Assembly (NCBI GenBank): GCA_016222825.1
Contig: JACRQF010000009.1
Location: 1,240,001-1,304,000, forward strand
Origin: Verrucomicrobiota bacterium
GTDB lineage: Bacteria > Verrucomicrobiota > Verrucomicrobiia > CAIQCK01
Length of the DNA: 64,000 bases
Reading direction: 5' to 3'
The position numbers were made by a program, and so were the translations under genes. Position 1 is the first letter of the stretch, and each line of letters starts with the position of its first letter. Shown here piece after piece: positions 24,676-33,187 of this stretch. The notes below the pieces were generated by a model. The model worked only from the letters and a program-made list of their open reading frames with translations, was not told where the DNA came from and did no database searches.

Positions 24676-26456
24676 GTCTTGTCCGGTTCGCGTTCGCCCA
24701 ACTTACGCAGCGGCTTCCGCTCTTTCCATTGTTTTTCTTCGTCGCGGAGCGCGTCAAGCAACTGCTTGGCTTCCTGCTCGCTCATCTCGCGCTCCTCGTC
24801 GGGCTGGCCGTCTTCGCCGGGCTTCTTTTCCGGCTTTTGCTGCTCGCCAGGTTTCTGTTGCTGCTGCTGTTGTTGTTGCTGCTGAGCTTGTTGTGCCTGT
24901 TGCTGTTGCTGCTGGTCGTCGGGCTTCTGTTGTTGATCCTGCTTCTGCTGCTGGGCGGCTTGCTGCTGCTGTTGTTGTTGTTTGTCCTGCTTTTGCTGCT
25001 GGTTCTGTTGCTGCTGCTGTTGTTGCTCCTGAAGTTTCTTCAGGCGCACTTCCACCAGTTTTTTGTTAAATGCCGCATCCTCGTCTTTGGGGTCGAGCGC
25101 AAGCGCGCTGTCGTAGCAGGTGATCGCCTGCTTGAACAGCTCTTCCGCGCGCTTCGGGTCGGCCATTTCAGCCGGGTCGGCCAGGCGGTAGCTGGCGTTG
25201 CCGAGGTTGTAGAACGCCCGCTGCTGCAACGCGGTGTCCTTCGTGGCGAGCGACTGCTGGTAGGCCTTCGCCGCCGCCTCGAACTGTTTCTGGCGGTAGA
25301 TCGCGTTGCCTTCGTTGTAAAGTTTTGGCGGCGGCTCGGTGATGTCGGCGGCAGAAAGTGAAGAGTGAAGAGTGAAGAGTGAAGAGTTGAGGAAGAAAGC
25401 CAATATGATTATCACGGCGCGCGAGGTTCCTGGCGCTTGCGACACGAAGCCGCGCGTCTCCTTGCGCCGCTCCCGCAGCAGCGCCTCGATCATCAGCAGC
25501 GCCAGCGCCAGGCCGAGCGGCCACTGGAACCGTTCCTCGTAGCGTTTCATCAACTGGGTCTCGAAATCCTTCGGCGCCATCGTTTCGATGCCGTCGCGAT
25601 AGATCGTGTCGAGGCCGAAGTTTCCGGCGGTTGCATGAACATAATAGCCCTTGGTGGTCAGCGCGACCTGCTGGAGCGTGACCTCGTCGAGCTTGGTCTG
25701 CACCACGCGGCCATCGCGGTCCTTCAGGAATTCCCGCGAGCCGCTCTCGGTTGGCACGGGGATCAACTCGCCGGAGGTCGTGCCGATGCCGATGGTGAAA
25801 ATCTTCACGCCGAGCTTCGCGGCGGTCTTGGCGGCGGAAATCGCGTCGCCCTCGGTGGCCTCGCCATCGGTGATAATAATCAGCGCCCGGTTGCGGTCGG
25901 CGCTGCGGCCGAACCCGCGCGTCGCCTCCTTGATGGCCCCGGCGATGTCGGTGCCGGGAATCGGGATGGCGTCGGGCGTCATGTCCTCCAGCATCAGTTG
26001 CACGGCGGCGTGGTCGAGCGTCAACGGGCAGGAAATGAATGTCGTGCCTGCGAACGCGATCAGTCCGACGCGGTCGCCGGCGGCCAACTTGAGCAAGTCG
26101 CGCACGGCGAACTTCGCCTGTTCCAACCGGCTCGGCCGCACGTCCTGCGCGAGCATGCTCCGGGACACGTCGAGCGCCACGAAGATGTCTATGCCGCGAC
26201 GTTTGACCTCCTGCCAATGGTAGCCCCACCGGGGCGACGCCAGCGCCAGCACGAGCGAGACGATCGCCGCCGTGACCAACGCCGCGCGCACAAGGCCGAG
26301 CCGCTCGTTCAACGTCGGCGCCATCACCGGCAGCAGGTGCGGCGCGGCAAACAGCTCCAGCGCGCGGCGGCGTTGACGCCAAGCGAGCCAGAAGAACGCC
26401 ACGATGAGCGGCGCGAGCCACAGCCAGTTCAAGACGATGGGGTTGCCAAATTTCAT
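24669..26456 (-). CDS. batB: BatB-BatC fusion: VWA membrane protein with TPR and glutamine-rich tail
   Basis: 595 residues from the ATG that overlaps the batA stop (ATGA). Two N-terminal transmembrane helices and a cytoplasm-facing VWA domain (VALDVSRSMLAQD with the DxSxS MIDAS; IITDGEATEGDA) end with a transmembrane helix near residue 325. A second signal-like hydrophobic segment (AVIIILAFFLNSSLFTLHSSL) then precedes TPR repeats (YNEGNAIYRQKQFEAAAKAYQQ) and a long glutamine-rich stretch (about residues 470-565). The two halves correspond to BatB and BatC, which are separate in many genomes. The join coincides with the TGAAGAG repeats. The Gln-rich tail ends in acidic and basic residues. Confidence 0.9.
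   Translation of the reverse strand: MKFGNPIVLNWLWLAPLIVAFFWLAWRQRRRALELFAAPHLLPVMAPTLNERLGLVRAALVTAAIVSLVLALASPRWGYHWQEVKRRGIDIFVALDVSRSMLAQDVRPSRLEQAKFAVRDLLKLAAGDRVGLIAFAGTTFISCPLTLDHAAVQLMLEDMTPDAIPIPGTDIAGAIKEATRGFGRSADRNRALIIITDGEATEGDAISAAKTAAKLGVKIFTIGIGTTSGELIPVPTESGSREFLKDRDGRVVQTKLDEVTLQQVALTTKGYYVHATAGNFGLDTIYRDGIETMAPKDFETQLMKRYEERFQWPLGLALALLMIEALLRERRKETRGFVSQAPGTSRAVIIILAFFLNSSLFTLHSSLSAADITEPPPKLYNEGNAIYRQKQFEAAAKAYQQSLATKDTALQQRAFYNLGNASYRLADPAEMADPKRAEELFKQAITCYDSALALDPKDEDAAFNKKLVEVRLKKLQEQQQQQQQNQQQKQDKQQQQQQQAAQQQKQDQQQKPDDQQQQQQAQQAQQQQQQQQQQKPGEQQKPEKKPGEDGQPDEEREMSEQEAKQLLDALRDEEKQWKERKPLRKLGEREPDKTW
25359..25386 (-). repeat. TGAAGAG tandem repeat at the BatB-BatC junction
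   Basis: Four perfect copies of a 7-base unit read on the + strand. They encode Ser-Leu-Phe-Thr-Leu-His-Ser-Ser-Leu inside the hydrophobic segment that joins the VWA and TPR halves. Confidence 0.85.
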
Positions 26457-27457
26457 GGCAGCTTCCTCAACCTCGTCTGGCCCAGTCCGACCTCGACCAG
26501 CAACAGCGCCAAGCCCGGCCACGCGAACCACGGAAACAACTCGCGCATCTGCCGGTAGGACGGCGCTTCAATCTTGCGCTTCTCCAGCTTGTCAATCGTC
26601 TCGTAAATCTGCCGAAGCTGCTGCGTGTCGGCGGCGCGGAAGAACTGGCCGTGAGTCTTTTCGGCTATGCGTTTGAGCAGTTCCTCGTCGAGGTCCGCCT
26701 GCATCATTCGGTAACCGAGCGTGCGGCCCGCCCCGTCCACCACCGGCATGGGCGCAATGCCGCCGGCACCAACGCCGATGGTATAGACCTTGATGCCGAG
26801 CGCGCGAGCCGCGTCGGCGGCCACATCGGGCACGAGCTTGCCGGCGTTGTTGGCGCCGTCGGTGAGCAACACAACCACACGGCTCTTGGCCTTGATGTCG
26901 CGCAGCCGGTTCACGGAAGAACCGAGTCCCGATCCGATGGCCGTGCCGTCCTCGATCAGGCCGACGCGGACGCGGTCGAGGCCCTCGATCAGCCACTCGT
27001 GGTCGAGCGTCAGCGGGCACACGGTGTAAGGCCGGCCGGCGAAGGCGATCATCGCGATGCGGTCGTTGGCGCGTTTGGTGATGAAATCGCGCACCACTTC
27101 CTTGACAACGGTTATGCGGTTGCGCCGCTGGCCATCCTTCTCGAAATCCTCCGCCAGCATGCTGCCCGACACGTCGAGGCAGAGCACGATGTCAATGCCC
27201 TCCGTCACCGCCTTCTCCTCGGAGAGCGGCTTCTGCGGCCGGGCGAACGCAATCACCAGGCACGCCAGCGCCACGCCACGCAGCACGACCAGTCCCCGCC
27301 GCAGCCGCAGCCACGGCGACGGCGCGAACTGCATCAACGGCGCGACCGTCGAGAACCGCAGAGCTGCCGCCCACCGATGACGTTGCCGCCACCAAATCAG
27401 CGGCGGCACCAACAGCAGTAGCAACAACAGCCACGGATTGGCGAAGGTGTAATTCAT
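26453..27457 (-). CDS. batA: BatA VWA-domain membrane protein
   Basis: 334 residues. The start MNYTFANPWLLLLLLLVPP is chosen because the aerotolerance N-terminal helix begins there; an in-frame ATG 14 codons earlier would overlap the upstream gene. Two N-terminal transmembrane helices (about 8-22 and 55-75), a VWA domain with the MIDAS DVSGSMLAED and TDGANNAGKLVPD, and a C-terminal transmembrane helix (FPWFAWPGLALLLVEVGLG). In Bat operons BatA and BatB are thought to form membrane VWA complexes controlled by MoxR ATPases. The downstream overlap with batB is ATGA. Metal-dependent adhesion is expected but the ligand is unknown. Confidence 0.9.
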   Translation of the reverse strand: MNYTFANPWLLLLLLLVPPLIWWRQRHRWAAALRFSTVAPLMQFAPSPWLRLRRGLVVLRGVALACLVIAFARPQKPLSEEKAVTEGIDIVLCLDVSGSMLAEDFEKDGQRRNRITVVKEVVRDFITKRANDRIAMIAFAGRPYTVCPLTLDHEWLIEGLDRVRVGLIEDGTAIGSGLGSSVNRLRDIKAKSRVVVLLTDGANNAGKLVPDVAADAARALGIKVYTIGVGAGGIAPMPVVDGAGRTLGYRMMQADLDEELLKRIAEKTHGQFFRAADTQQLRQIYETIDKLEKRKIEAPSYRQMRELFPWFAWPGLALLLVEVGLGQTRLRKLP

Positions 27458-27461
27458 CCGT

Positions 27462-28106
27462 TCAAGATTGCGTTGTAGCCGCAGGCGCTTGGCCGGCACG
27501 GTCTGGACTTTGCGCTTTGGATTCGGAACCAGAGACTACTTCCTGCGGCACGGTCTCGTCCACGAACCGCGTCGCCGCCGCCAGCGCGGCTTCCATGTCC
27601 TTCGGGCCCGGACGGAAACGGGCAAACTTCACTAGATCGCACTGCGTCAGAAACTCTTCGAGCAGTTCCTTGTGCGTCGGCCGCATCCTCTGCGAGCGCG
27701 TCATGTCCTGCAGGAACTCCTCGGTGGTCTGCTCGGCGGCGCGGAGGCGGAACTGGCGCTCGATGTATTGCCGCACCGCGTCCGACACCGCGATGTAAAA
27801 CGCCTCGATCTCACCCGCCAGCATCAGCTTCCGCGCCGCCTCCAGCCGCTCGCGCGCCTCCTCGACAGCGTTCTGGCGCGGCACAAACACTTCCTTCGCC
27901 TCCTGCCGGCGTTTCTTCAACACCAACCACACCACGAGCACCACCGCCGCTGCCGCGAGCACAAGCAGTGCCCACACCCACCAAGGCGGCAGGATGAGGA
28001 CATCGGCCTTGATGTCGCGGATGTCGTTGGCAGCTTGGAGGGTGTTGGTGTTCACGGCTTCGTGATTAGTGATTCGTAACTCGTGATTCGTGCCTTCTCG
28101 AATCAC
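27462..28106 (-). CDS. DUF4381-like single-span membrane protein
   Basis: 214 residues. The start is a GTG within a heptamer repeat (NHELRITNHE is repeat-encoded); an alternative GTG after the repeat, at 28055, also fits. One transmembrane helix (PPWWVWALLVLAAAAVVLVVW, about residues 41-61) is followed by a charged helical cytoplasmic domain with REQAEYIERQFRLRA-like helices. It lies between the DUF58 gene and batA in the same direction, the standard position of DUF4381 proteins in moxR-bat operons. No catalytic motif is visible. It may tether the MoxR/DUF58 system to the Bat membrane complex. Confidence 0.8.
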   Translation of the reverse strand: MIREGTNHELRITNHEAVNTNTLQAANDIRDIKADVLILPPWWVWALLVLAAAAVVLVVWLVLKKRRQEAKEVFVPRQNAVEEARERLEAARKLMLAGEIEAFYIAVSDAVRQYIERQFRLRAAEQTTEEFLQDMTRSQRMRPTHKELLEEFLTQCDLVKFARFRPGPKDMEAALAAATRFVDETVPQEVVSGSESKAQSPDRAGQAPAATTQS

Positions 28107-28120
28107 GAGTCACGAGTTAC
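28061..28120 (-). repeat. Inverted heptamer-period repeat between DUF58 and DUF4381 genes
   Basis: Left arm: GTGATTA, GTGATTC, GTAACTC, GTGATTC (28062-28089). Right arm: GAATCAC, GAGTCAC, GAGTTAC (28100-28120). The arms pair over at least 15 bases with an 8-base loop. The start codon of the DUF4381 gene is inside the right arm. Confidence 0.9.
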
Positions 28121-28123
28121 AGA

Positions 28124-28999
28124 TCAATGTCTTGCTTCCCTCATTCTGAAAAACTTGATCAACGGTTTCAAATACGGTTCGTCGGTGCGCAGTTCGACCA
28201 GGTCCACGCCGCAGTTCCGCAACGTTTGCTCGCGCTCGCGCTGGCGGCGGACTGCGTTTTCCCAGAAGGTCCGACGCGTCGGCTCGTGCGAAGTGTCCAG
28301 CAACACCCGGCTGCCGGTCTCAGCGTCCTCCAGTTCCACGATGCCGATGCGCGGCATCTCAATCTCGCGCGGGTCGGTGATGGCCACGGCCACCATGTCG
28401 TGCCGCTGGTTCGCCACGCGCAGCATCTTCTGGTAGTCGTTGGCGATGAAATCCGACAACAGGAACGTGACGCTATGATGTGCCGTGATCTGTTCCAGGA
28501 ACCGCAGCGCGGCGGGAATGTCGGTGCGGCGGCCCTTCGGCGTGAAGTAGAGGATTTCGCGGATGACGCGCAGGACGTGCGTCTTGCCCTTCTTCGGCGG
28601 CACGAACAGCTCGATGTCGTCGCTGAACATGATCAGGCCGACCTTGTCGTTGTTGCGAATGGCCGAGAATGCCAGCACGGCGGCGACCTCGGCGGCGAGT
28701 TCGTTCTTGAGCTGGCGCACGCTGCCGAAAATCTCCGAGCCGCTCACGTCCACCAGCAACATGACGGTCAGCTCGCGCTCCTCGGTGAACTTCTTGATGA
28801 ACGGATGGCCCGTGCGCGCCGTGACGTTCCAGTCAATCGTGCGGATGTCGTCACCGGGCTGGTATTCGCGAACCTCGCTGAACTCCATGCCCCGGCCCTT
28901 GAAGACGCTGTGATACTGCCCGCCCAGCACGTCGTTGACAGCGCGCCGGGTGCTGATCTCAATCTGCCGGATCTTCTTGATGATGTCGCGGGGGAGCAT
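28124..28999 (-). CDS. DUF58 (VWA-like) protein of moxR operon
   Basis: 291-residue soluble protein with a degenerate VWA fold. MLPRDIIKKIRQIEISTRR opens it, then MEFSEVREYQPGDDIRTIDWNVTART, the DUF58 hallmark, and LLVDVSGSEIFGS, a DxSxS MIDAS. It lies directly downstream of moxR and upstream of DUF4381 and batA, all in the same orientation. By analogy the MoxR ATPase remodels or charges this and the Bat VWA proteins in envelope maintenance. Confidence 0.93.
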   Translation of the reverse strand: MLPRDIIKKIRQIEISTRRAVNDVLGGQYHSVFKGRGMEFSEVREYQPGDDIRTIDWNVTARTGHPFIKKFTEERELTVMLLVDVSGSEIFGSVRQLKNELAAEVAAVLAFSAIRNNDKVGLIMFSDDIELFVPPKKGKTHVLRVIREILYFTPKGRRTDIPAALRFLEQITAHHSVTFLLSDFIANDYQKMLRVANQRHDMVAVAITDPREIEMPRIGIVELEDAETGSRVLLDTSHEPTRRTFWENAVRRQREREQTLRNCGVDLVELRTDEPYLKPLIKFFRMREARH

Positions 29000-29011
29000 G
29001 GGAGGAAACTA

Positions 29012-29073
29012 ATACGTAATGCGTAATGCGTAAGTCCGGAATTCCGGATCACGTATTACTCGTTACGCATTAT
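29012..29073 (-). repeat. Inverted heptamer-period repeat between moxR and DUF58
   Basis: Arms made of ACGTAAT, GCGTAAT, GCGTAAG and, on the other side, TCACGTA, TTACTCG, TTACGCA, TTATGG, around a central perfect palindrome TCCGGAATTCCGGA (29035-29048). It overlaps the end of moxR and lies upstream of the DUF58 start. Confidence 0.85.
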
Positions 29074-30065
29074 GGAACCGGCACTTCGTCAAAAATCCGC
29101 TTCACGATGTCCTCGCTCGTCACGTCCTCGGCCTCGGCCTCGTAGGTCGGGATGACGCGGTGGCGCAGCACGTCCATGCCGATGCTCTTGATGTCCTGCG
29201 GCGTGACGTAGCCCCGGCCGTGCAGGAACGCGCACGCCTTGGCGGCGAGCGTCAGGTAGATCGTCGCGCGCGGCGATGCGCCGAACTCGATCAGGCCGGC
29301 CGCGTCAATCTTGTAAGCCTTCGGGTCGCGCGTGGCATGGACGATGTCCACGACGTAGTTCTTGACCTTCTCGTCCATGTAAATCTGATCCACCACCTTG
29401 CGGGCGCGGAGGATGTCGTCGGGGCCGATGATCGGCTTGAGTTCCGCCGGCGTCGAGGTGGACGCGCGGGTGTCAAGAATCTGCCGCTCCTCCTGTTTGG
29501 TGGGATAAGTGATCTCGATCTTGAGCATGAACCGGTCCACCTGCGCCTCGGGCAACGGATAGGTTCCCTCCTGCTCGATCGGGTTTTGCGTCGCGAGCAC
29601 CAGGAACGGCTCCTCCAGTTTGAAAGTCTGGTCGCCGATGGTCACCTGCTTTTCCTGCATCGCCTCCAGCAACGCGCTCTGGACCTTGGCCGGGGCGCGG
29701 TTGATTTCGTCAGCGAGGATGATGTTGGCGAAAACCGGGCCGCGTTTGACCGAGAACGTGCCATCGCGCGGGTTGTAGATGAGCGTGCCGATGAGGTCGG
29801 CGGGCAGCAGGTCCGGCGTGAACTGGATGCGCTGGAACTTGGTGTTGATGACCGACGCGAGCGACTTGACCGCGAGGGTCTTGGCCAGGCCGGGCACGCC
29901 TTCGAGGAGGACGTGTCCGTTGGCGAGCAGCCCGATGAGCAGCCGCTCGATCATATAACGCTGGCCGACGATGACCTTGCTCAATTCGCCCTGGAGCGCC
30001 GAGACAAACGCGCTTTCCTGGCGAATCAGCTCCGTGAGTTCGCTGATACTTCTCTCTGTAGCCAT
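29070..30065 (-). CDS. moxR: MoxR-family AAA ATPase
   Basis: 331 residues from MATERSISELTEL; a much longer frame upstream has no MoxR homology. AAA+ motifs are GVPGLAKT (Walker A), IILADEINRAPAKVQ (Walker B), ATQNPIEQEGTYPLPEAQVDRF (sensor/MoxR signature) and a C-terminal lid domain ending FDEVPVP. MoxR ATPases act as chaperones for VWA-domain partners. Here it heads a seven-gene operon with DUF58, DUF4381, batA, batBC, batD and batE. No clear Shine-Dalgarno sequence precedes the ATG, so a weak or non-canonical start is likely. Confidence 0.95.
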   Translation of the reverse strand: MATERSISELTELIRQESAFVSALQGELSKVIVGQRYMIERLLIGLLANGHVLLEGVPGLAKTLAVKSLASVINTKFQRIQFTPDLLPADLIGTLIYNPRDGTFSVKRGPVFANIILADEINRAPAKVQSALLEAMQEKQVTIGDQTFKLEEPFLVLATQNPIEQEGTYPLPEAQVDRFMLKIEITYPTKQEERQILDTRASTSTPAELKPIIGPDDILRARKVVDQIYMDEKVKNYVVDIVHATRDPKAYKIDAAGLIEFGASPRATIYLTLAAKACAFLHGRGYVTPQDIKSIGMDVLRHRVIPTYEAEAEDVTSEDIVKRIFDEVPVP

Positions 30066-30495
30066 AAGGGTGACTATAGAGACAGCCTCACCGCGCCGAA
30101 AGTTCAATTTTATCGGCGGTGCTTGGCAGGAATGACCGGGAAAAAACTGCAGCGCGGCGAGGCCGCAGCCAAACGTAGCTGTGCGCCGACGCAAGGACGT
30201 AAAGCCAGTGACCGTCAGGAGCAACGCGGCCCACCCCGCCTATCCATGAACCTCTCGGCCCAGCCGAAGCGGCGGGATGGATCTCCATGCGCGACATGTT
30301 TCTGCAGCCGGCCGCCATCGCGGCCGGAGGTCGTTAGCATCGGCAACGCCCTCCCGTCGCACGGGTTCATGACCCAGACGCGCCAACGCCGGGTTGGCGA
30401 TGTTCTCATTGTGTTGGCGGGTTCGAGACACTCGCGCGGCTTGCGGCGAAACGGCGCGATAGCTCACACGCTGTTCCGTCTCCTCTGCGTGAAGA
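30066..30495. other. Gene-poor region between moxR and DUF4091 genes
   Basis: 430 bases with no recognisable protein. It contains a GC-rich imperfect hairpin (CCGGCCGCCATCGCGGCCGG at about 30310-30329). Near moxR it has an AT-rich stretch that could hold its promoter, TATAGT close to 30,070 with no good -35. No tRNA or known riboswitch was recognised. Confidence 0.4.
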
Positions 30496-33183
30496 TCACG
30501 GTTCCGTTCGCTGAACGCTCCCATACAGCGCCTCGCGCCACGCGTGATGGTGCGGACGGCTCACGCGCCATTGGACCGGGTTGATGAAGGTCGCGTCGAG
30601 TTGCGACTGCAATGCGCGGCGGACGGCGTCGGGGATGCGCGCAGGCTGGCTCGCGTCGTCCACGCCGGCCTGCGCGATGCGCCAGAGGGCGTTGTCTTGC
30701 AGGCCGTCGCGCAGCAGCGCGAGACGATACGACGGCGTGAGTTTCGGCGTCGGCTCCTTCGCCGCGCCGCGCGGGTCGGGTGGATAGAAGAAGGCGAGCA
30801 GGCCCTGGCCGTGATGATAGTTCGGATTGATCCAAGGGTTCATCACCGGTCCCCACGCGCCGCCGCCGAGCGGAGCGCCTTCGCGACGCGCGTAGGGCAT
30901 GGACCAGATGAAGCTGCCCCAGATATACATGCCTTCCGCGCCAAGCCAGCGGCATTTCAGCGGCAGCAATTCCGTGCTCACGCCCGCGTGCGGCAGGTCG
31001 AGCAGATCGGTTTCGACGAAATAAACCCAGTGTGTCGGCCGCTGGCCGCGGTCGGCGGGCCAGATGTCGGCCTCCGGCCAGTCGTTGAAGTGGTTGTTGT
31101 TCTCCGGCATGAACACATCGAGCGCACCCTCCAGCACGAGCGGCCCTTCCGCGCCGCCCGACAGCCGCATCGTGTAGGGCGCGCTGGCGTGATTGCTCGA
31201 ATGAATCAGCCGCAGCCGGCGCGCGTGCGGCTGAGTGCGCAACGCCTTGGCGAATCGGCGGATCGTCGCGTAAGTCTCCGGGGCCGACTCGTCAATCAAC
31301 ACGCTCGCTCCGTCGAGCCAGCCTTTCTCGGCGAGATGCGCGGCGATGGTTTCGAGATAGCCGCTGACGAAGTGCCAGTAGTCCTCCTCGGCCAGTTGAT
31401 GCCAGCGCGGCGCGCCGGCGGGAGCGGGTTTGGGGCTGTAGGTGTGGTTGTTGGAGAGCGAGAGCCGCGAGATGACTTCCCCGTTGGTGTGCATGACGGC
31501 GATGAACCGACCGCCGCGCCGCTTGAACATCTCCATCGAGCGGTCGTATTCCGTGAAGTCCCAGTCGGTGAGCCGCGGCGGGGCGTTCGTCATGTTCTCG
31601 ACCTTGTAGTTGATCGCCGCCATCAGCCCAGCCGCCTGCGGCTCGACGTGGAAGTCCATCATCCGCTGCACGTAGTCGCGCGCCAGCTTCAACAGCGGAT
31701 TGTCCGCAGCCTTGGCGTAACGCTTCCGCGGGTCGTAGCCGTGAAATGCCGCGACGGAGACGCCGTTTTCTGTAAGAGTCGCGCTCTTTGCCGGCGCGTA
31801 AATCAAGTGTTGATTGCCGAACACGCAGGAGAAGTGTTTGACCGCGTCCACCGTCACCGGCAGCACCCGCACACGCAGGGGCAGCTTGAGCGAGAGCGGC
31901 TTCAACTCGATCTCACTATCATGCGTTCCGGCAGGCGTTGCCCCACCGCACTGGATGGTCAGCGCGAGCACCGTCGGTTGGCCCCGCTCGAACGGCACGA
32001 GCGGATCGTTGACGGGAACCATCGGGTCGAGTTGGCGGTAGATGAACCGGTCGAAGCTTCCCGGCTTGCTGATCTGCACCGACGCCAGCCGCAGCGCGCT
32101 GACTTGCAGCGGCAACGAACAGCGCAGCGATTCGAGCGTGAACGCTTCGCCGCCGAAATCCAGCGCAAGCAACACTGTTGCGTCCATCCCGCGCGCTACG
32201 GTGACTTCGTGCCGCGTCGCCGGCTTGGCCGGCCGCGAGATAGCCAGCCGGTCCACGCGCAACGGCCAGTCACTCGGCAGCGTCCAAGCCTCACCACGCG
32301 GCGTGCGAAGGAGAACGCCGTTGGGATTCGATGCAAGCGCGACAGCCTTGCCGATCTTGACAGCAGCCGCCGTCAGCGCCGTGTCCGGTTTCACTTCGGT
32401 CGGCAGAGGCGTCAGATGACGGCCCATGCGCGGCACGTAATCGAGCGTCAGTTCGTGGCGGCCTGCTCGCGGCAGTTCCGCCACCAACCGCCAGCGCGCG
32501 GGCCGCAGGCTCACGTCCGCCACGGCGGCACGGCCCTTGAATGCTGCACCAATGCGCAGTTCGGGCTGCTCCACGTCGGCGCGGAAGATCATCTGCTGCC
32601 GCTCCCACTGCCGTTGCCGATGCACCGGCCGCCGATGTGTGTGCGACAACGACGCGAAGAGTATCTTCTTCGGATCGGCCAATTGGACGGAGACATCACC
32701 GTTCTGCACGTCGCTGTAGGCTGCATAGCTGAGCAGATAGAGGCGGTCTTTCTCCAACTGCATCGGTTGCGTAATGCGGATGTTCTGGAGTTTCGCGCAC
32801 TCTGCCCAAAACACCTGCCCCGACTGGCCCGGCTCTGCTCTGAACGAGTATTCTGTCCGCCGCAAACCGCCCCACGGCGATGTCTCCCTCGGCGCTTCAA
32901 ACTGTCCATCCTTCACAAGGTTCGTCGCCGTCACCACGAACTCATAGCCGCCGACGCGCCTATCGCCCCGCATGAGCGCGACGTCGGCGTGATTGAAATG
33001 ATCGCGCGTCACCGGCTCTGGCAGCGCCGCCGCGAGCGCCGCGATCAGCGTGTCCTCGCCCACGCGCAATTCGCAACGCCCCGCTTGCGTCGCTTCGACG
33101 GTCAGCGTCACGCGGGCGGCCGGCTCGACCGACGCCAAACAGGACAGCGTCGTCGCCAGCCAGAAGGAAACGATTAACCTCAT
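30496..33183 (-). CDS. Large secreted DUF4091 glycosidase-like protein
   Basis: 895 residues from an ATG with GGAG about eight bases upstream. Signal peptide MRLIVSFWLATTLSCLAS. The N-terminal half is beta-rich (carbohydrate-binding-like); the C-terminal half is a TIM-barrel-like DUF4091 domain with HFNDWPEADIWPADRG, ESAPETYATIRRFAKAL, WGSFIWSMPYARREGAPL and LRDGLQDNALW at the end. DUF4091 proteins are putative exported glycosidases of unknown specificity. The gene begins four bases after the stop of the 33188-36295 gene, so they are co-expressed. No closer assignment is possible. Confidence 0.85.
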   Translation of the reverse strand: MRLIVSFWLATTLSCLASVEPAARVTLTVEATQAGRCELRVGEDTLIAALAAALPEPVTRDHFNHADVALMRGDRRVGGYEFVVTATNLVKDGQFEAPRETSPWGGLRRTEYSFRAEPGQSGQVFWAECAKLQNIRITQPMQLEKDRLYLLSYAAYSDVQNGDVSVQLADPKKILFASLSHTHRRPVHRQRQWERQQMIFRADVEQPELRIGAAFKGRAAVADVSLRPARWRLVAELPRAGRHELTLDYVPRMGRHLTPLPTEVKPDTALTAAAVKIGKAVALASNPNGVLLRTPRGEAWTLPSDWPLRVDRLAISRPAKPATRHEVTVARGMDATVLLALDFGGEAFTLESLRCSLPLQVSALRLASVQISKPGSFDRFIYRQLDPMVPVNDPLVPFERGQPTVLALTIQCGGATPAGTHDSEIELKPLSLKLPLRVRVLPVTVDAVKHFSCVFGNQHLIYAPAKSATLTENGVSVAAFHGYDPRKRYAKAADNPLLKLARDYVQRMMDFHVEPQAAGLMAAINYKVENMTNAPPRLTDWDFTEYDRSMEMFKRRGGRFIAVMHTNGEVISRLSLSNNHTYSPKPAPAGAPRWHQLAEEDYWHFVSGYLETIAAHLAEKGWLDGASVLIDESAPETYATIRRFAKALRTQPHARRLRLIHSSNHASAPYTMRLSGGAEGPLVLEGALDVFMPENNNHFNDWPEADIWPADRGQRPTHWVYFVETDLLDLPHAGVSTELLPLKCRWLGAEGMYIWGSFIWSMPYARREGAPLGGGAWGPVMNPWINPNYHHGQGLLAFFYPPDPRGAAKEPTPKLTPSYRLALLRDGLQDNALWRIAQAGVDDASQPARIPDAVRRALQSQLDATFINPVQWRVSRPHHHAWREALYGSVQRTEP

Positions 33184-33187
33184 GCGC

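Noticed and set aside
28061..29073. Repeat arrays mistaken for a CRISPR
   Set aside because: Units are 7 bases with no spacers of uniform length and differ between loci; no cas genes are in the window.
30187..30207. GACGCAAGGACGTAAAGCCA, resembling part of a cyclic-di-GMP (GEMM) riboswitch
   Set aside because: The second conserved half and the tetraloop/receptor parts are missing, and the gap is far from a plausible regulated start.
30063..30224. Extended moxR start at 30224
   Set aside because: The 53 extra residues are low-complexity and outside the MoxR family pattern.
30340..30450. Possible tRNA (a GGTTCGAG-like string)
   Set aside because: No acceptor stem, D-loop or anticodon arm can be formed around it.
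30544..33177. 877-codon + strand open frame opposite the DUF4091 gene
   Set aside because: No signal peptide, ribosome-binding site or family match; it mirrors the coding frame of a high-GC gene.
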